Source: Chloroflexota bacterium
Lineage (GTDB): Bacteria; Chloroflexota; Anaerolineae; JACRMK01
Assembly: GCA_016200765.1 (NCBI GenBank)
Contig: JACQEC010000068.1
Location: 1-13,246 of the forward strand
Reading direction: 5' to 3'
Length of the DNA: 13,246 nucleotides
The stretch's first letter is position 1, and each line of letters starts with the position of its first letter. Below are positions 12,870 through 13,246 of the stretch, one piece after another. The notes beneath the pieces are model-generated. The model made no database searches. It was not told the origin of the DNA and was given only the letters and a program-made list of their open reading frames with translations. The translations under genes were made by a program, and so were the position numbers.

Positions 12870-13109
12870 TTATATCACGCGCTGTTTCAGTTTTTCCAAT
12901 ATCGCCCCGGCCGGCGGGAAGCGGCCCGTTTCAGTCTTGGAGTGGATCAGTTCGCCATCCACCAAGACCTCGAACACGCCGCCTTCAGACGCGATCAGCG
13001 TCAACGTCGAGAGCGTCCCCTCCGGCAATCCCTTCAATAGTTCCTCCGTCAACCTGACGGCTTGTGGCTCGTAGTGTCATTCGGCGCAATATTCGATCTG
13101 AATCTTCAT
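12870..13109 (-). CDS. SelW/Rdx-family protein, candidate selenoprotein with in-frame UGA (Sec11)
   Basis: Reading from ATG 13109 gives 79 residues with one internal UGA at codon 11 (13077-13079): MKIQIEYCAEU, then HYEPQAVRLTEELL. The UGA falls on the second member of the CxxC/CxxU redox motif (C8, U11) of the SelT/SelW/SelH (Rdx) family. The rest is standard SelW: GGVFEV at 43-48, GELIHSK at 52-58, GRFPP at 62-66, ending ILEKLKQRVI and TAA. The length fits the family, whose thioredoxin-like members are thiol/selenol oxidoreductases. AGAGGAGG lies just before ATG 13109, upstream of the UGA. A frame opened at TTG 13052, after the UGA, would lose the whole active site. A hairpin at the proper distance (13046-13060) resembles a bacterial SECIS. 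TGA is a normal stop in fabF, rnc, smc and the SDR. The remaining alternative is a Cys-to-stop mutation or sequencing error. The gene is 11 bases from the DsrE-like gene. Confidence 0.82.
13046..13060 (-). promoter_or_regulatory. Candidate bacterial SECIS hairpin of the SelW-like gene
   Basis: Minus-strand CCGUCA (13060-13055), loop GGU (13054-13052), UGACGG (13051-13046): a perfect 6-bp stem with a 3-base loop beginning GG. The loop starts 23 bases after the UGA. Bacterial SECIS models expect an apical loop with a G in its first two positions, roughly 16-37 bases after the UGA, and both conditions are met. It would recruit SelB with Sec-tRNA. Confidence 0.65.
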
Positions 13110-13120
13110 GCCCCTCCTCT
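13110..13120 (-). promoter_or_regulatory. Strong ribosome-binding site of the SelW-like gene
   Basis: The minus strand reads AGAGGAGGGGC directly before ATG 13109. The AGGAGG core is 3-4 bases from the ATG and begins right after the TAA of the upstream DsrE-like gene. It sets the start 30 bases upstream of the in-frame UGA, so the UGA lies within the translated region. Confidence 0.8.
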
Positions 13121-13246
13121 TTAGAATCCAACCACTTTATCCGCGGCCACCACCGCCTCGGCAAACATCTTCGGCGTGCCCCACGTCGCGTTCTTGCCCT
13201 TCAGGTCTTCGTCCGTCACCCCACGGGTGCGGCCACAGCCGCCTCA
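13121..13246 (-). CDS. DsrE-family protein, C-terminal part, candidate selenoprotein (UGGC motif at window edge)
   Basis: The frame ending at TAA 13121-13123 reads, from the window edge, UGA-GGCGRTRGVTDEDLKG, then KNATWGTPKMFAEAVVAADKVVGF. This is the C-terminal third of DsrE/DsrF-like proteins, whose pattern is CG.C...RG...xDL..G......m..la.....ADKVv.F. The conserved first cysteine of the CxxC-like motif is replaced by UGA (13244-13246), the very last codon of the window, giving U-G-G-C. DsrE-like proteins carry or relay sulfur through that cysteine; selenocysteine variants of DsrE-like proteins have been reported from marine metagenomes (from memory). A hairpin at SECIS distance follows (13213-13232). 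The N-terminal part lies outside the window, so it cannot be shown that the frame is open upstream of the UGA. If it is not, this would be a non-gene tail or a truncated pseudogene. Confidence 0.6.
13213..13232 (-). promoter_or_regulatory. Candidate bacterial SECIS hairpin of the DsrE-like gene
   Basis: The minus strand has CACCC (13229-13225), loop GUG (13224-13222) and GGGUG (13221-13217). Below these is a 3-bp CCG/CGG stem (13232-13230 with 13215-13213) with A13216 bulged. The loop begins with G, 20 bases after the UGA at the window edge, inside the expected range. In such GC-rich sequence hairpins also arise by chance, so the weight comes from the motif and the spacing together. Confidence 0.5.

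Noticed and set aside
12870..13052. A short SelW-like protein starting at TTG 13052
   Set aside because: It lacks the active-site motif and has no ribosome-binding site at the right place. The ATG at 13109 with AGAGGAGG is far better.
11701..13074. A 457-codon open frame on the plus strand opposite the propeller and SelW-like genes
   Set aside because: It is a mirror of the tandem repeat coding strand (repeating AAVGVHHID units) and has no family character. The minus-strand genes have clear motifs and ribosome-binding sites.
12870..13246. Reassigned genetic code (TGA as Trp or Gly) to explain the in-frame TGAs
   Set aside because: fabF, rnc, smc and the SDR all end naturally at TGA, so it is a stop in this genome. 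Both internal TGAs fall at cysteine/selenocysteine positions.

Overview
The window is GC-rich bacterial DNA. It carries the order fabF - rnc - sugar-nucleotide SDR - smc, followed by secreted beta-propeller and hydrolase genes. The style suggests a Chloroflexota (Anaerolineae-like) bacterium: WSPDG/PD40 propeller lipoproteins, YtcJ-type amidohydrolases and many dispersed palindromic repeats. That assignment is an inference from protein style and gene order; no marker in the window proves it.

Layout, left to right. Positions 1-306 hold the C-terminal end of fabF (fatty acid synthesis). Positions 307-578 have no gene and are made of nested inverted repeats. Then come rnc (RNase III, 579-1283) and an RmlD-like SDR overlapping it by one base (1283-2122). 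A strong-looking sigma70-type promoter with a palindrome in its spacer, then a hairpin leader, precedes smc (2222-5797). Next is a long lipoprotein with an N-terminal six-unit TolB-like propeller and a C-terminal six-hairpin-glycosidase-like region (5818-8517), then a cytoplasmic beta-lactamase-fold serine hydrolase (8538-9371). Positions 9368-10310 are a damaged zone. It contains the last 49 codons of a lost amidohydrolase, a lower-GC segment with a small PrcB-like lipoprotein, and a second amidohydrolase (10218-11528, minus) that appears to have an internal in-frame deletion. A nested palindrome lies in the 11529-11697 gap. A membrane-anchored seven-unit propeller protein follows (11698-12813, minus).

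The most notable part is the right edge, on the minus strand. A SelW/Rdx-type gene (12870-13109) reads through an in-frame UGA at exactly the second position of its CxxC/CxxU redox motif. It has a strong Shine-Dalgarno and ATG upstream of the UGA and a perfect hairpin at the expected bacterial SECIS distance. Eleven bases upstream ends a second reading frame with a DsrE-family C-terminus. Its conserved CxxC-type motif is also written UGA-Gly-Gly-Cys, again followed by a hairpin at SECIS distance, and this UGA is the last codon of the window. TGA is used as an ordinary stop by fabF, rnc, smc and the SDR, so code reassignment does not explain the readthrough. The simplest reading is a pair of adjacent selenoprotein genes for thiol/selenol redox chemistry, which a conventional ORF caller would truncate or miss.

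The housekeeping block (fabF, rnc, smc) serves lipid synthesis, RNA processing and chromosome organisation. The middle genes encode envelope or cytoplasmic hydrolases and propellers of unknown substrate. Palindromic repeat elements have entered intergenic DNA, the smc hinge coding region and the linker of the large lipoprotein without breaking frame.
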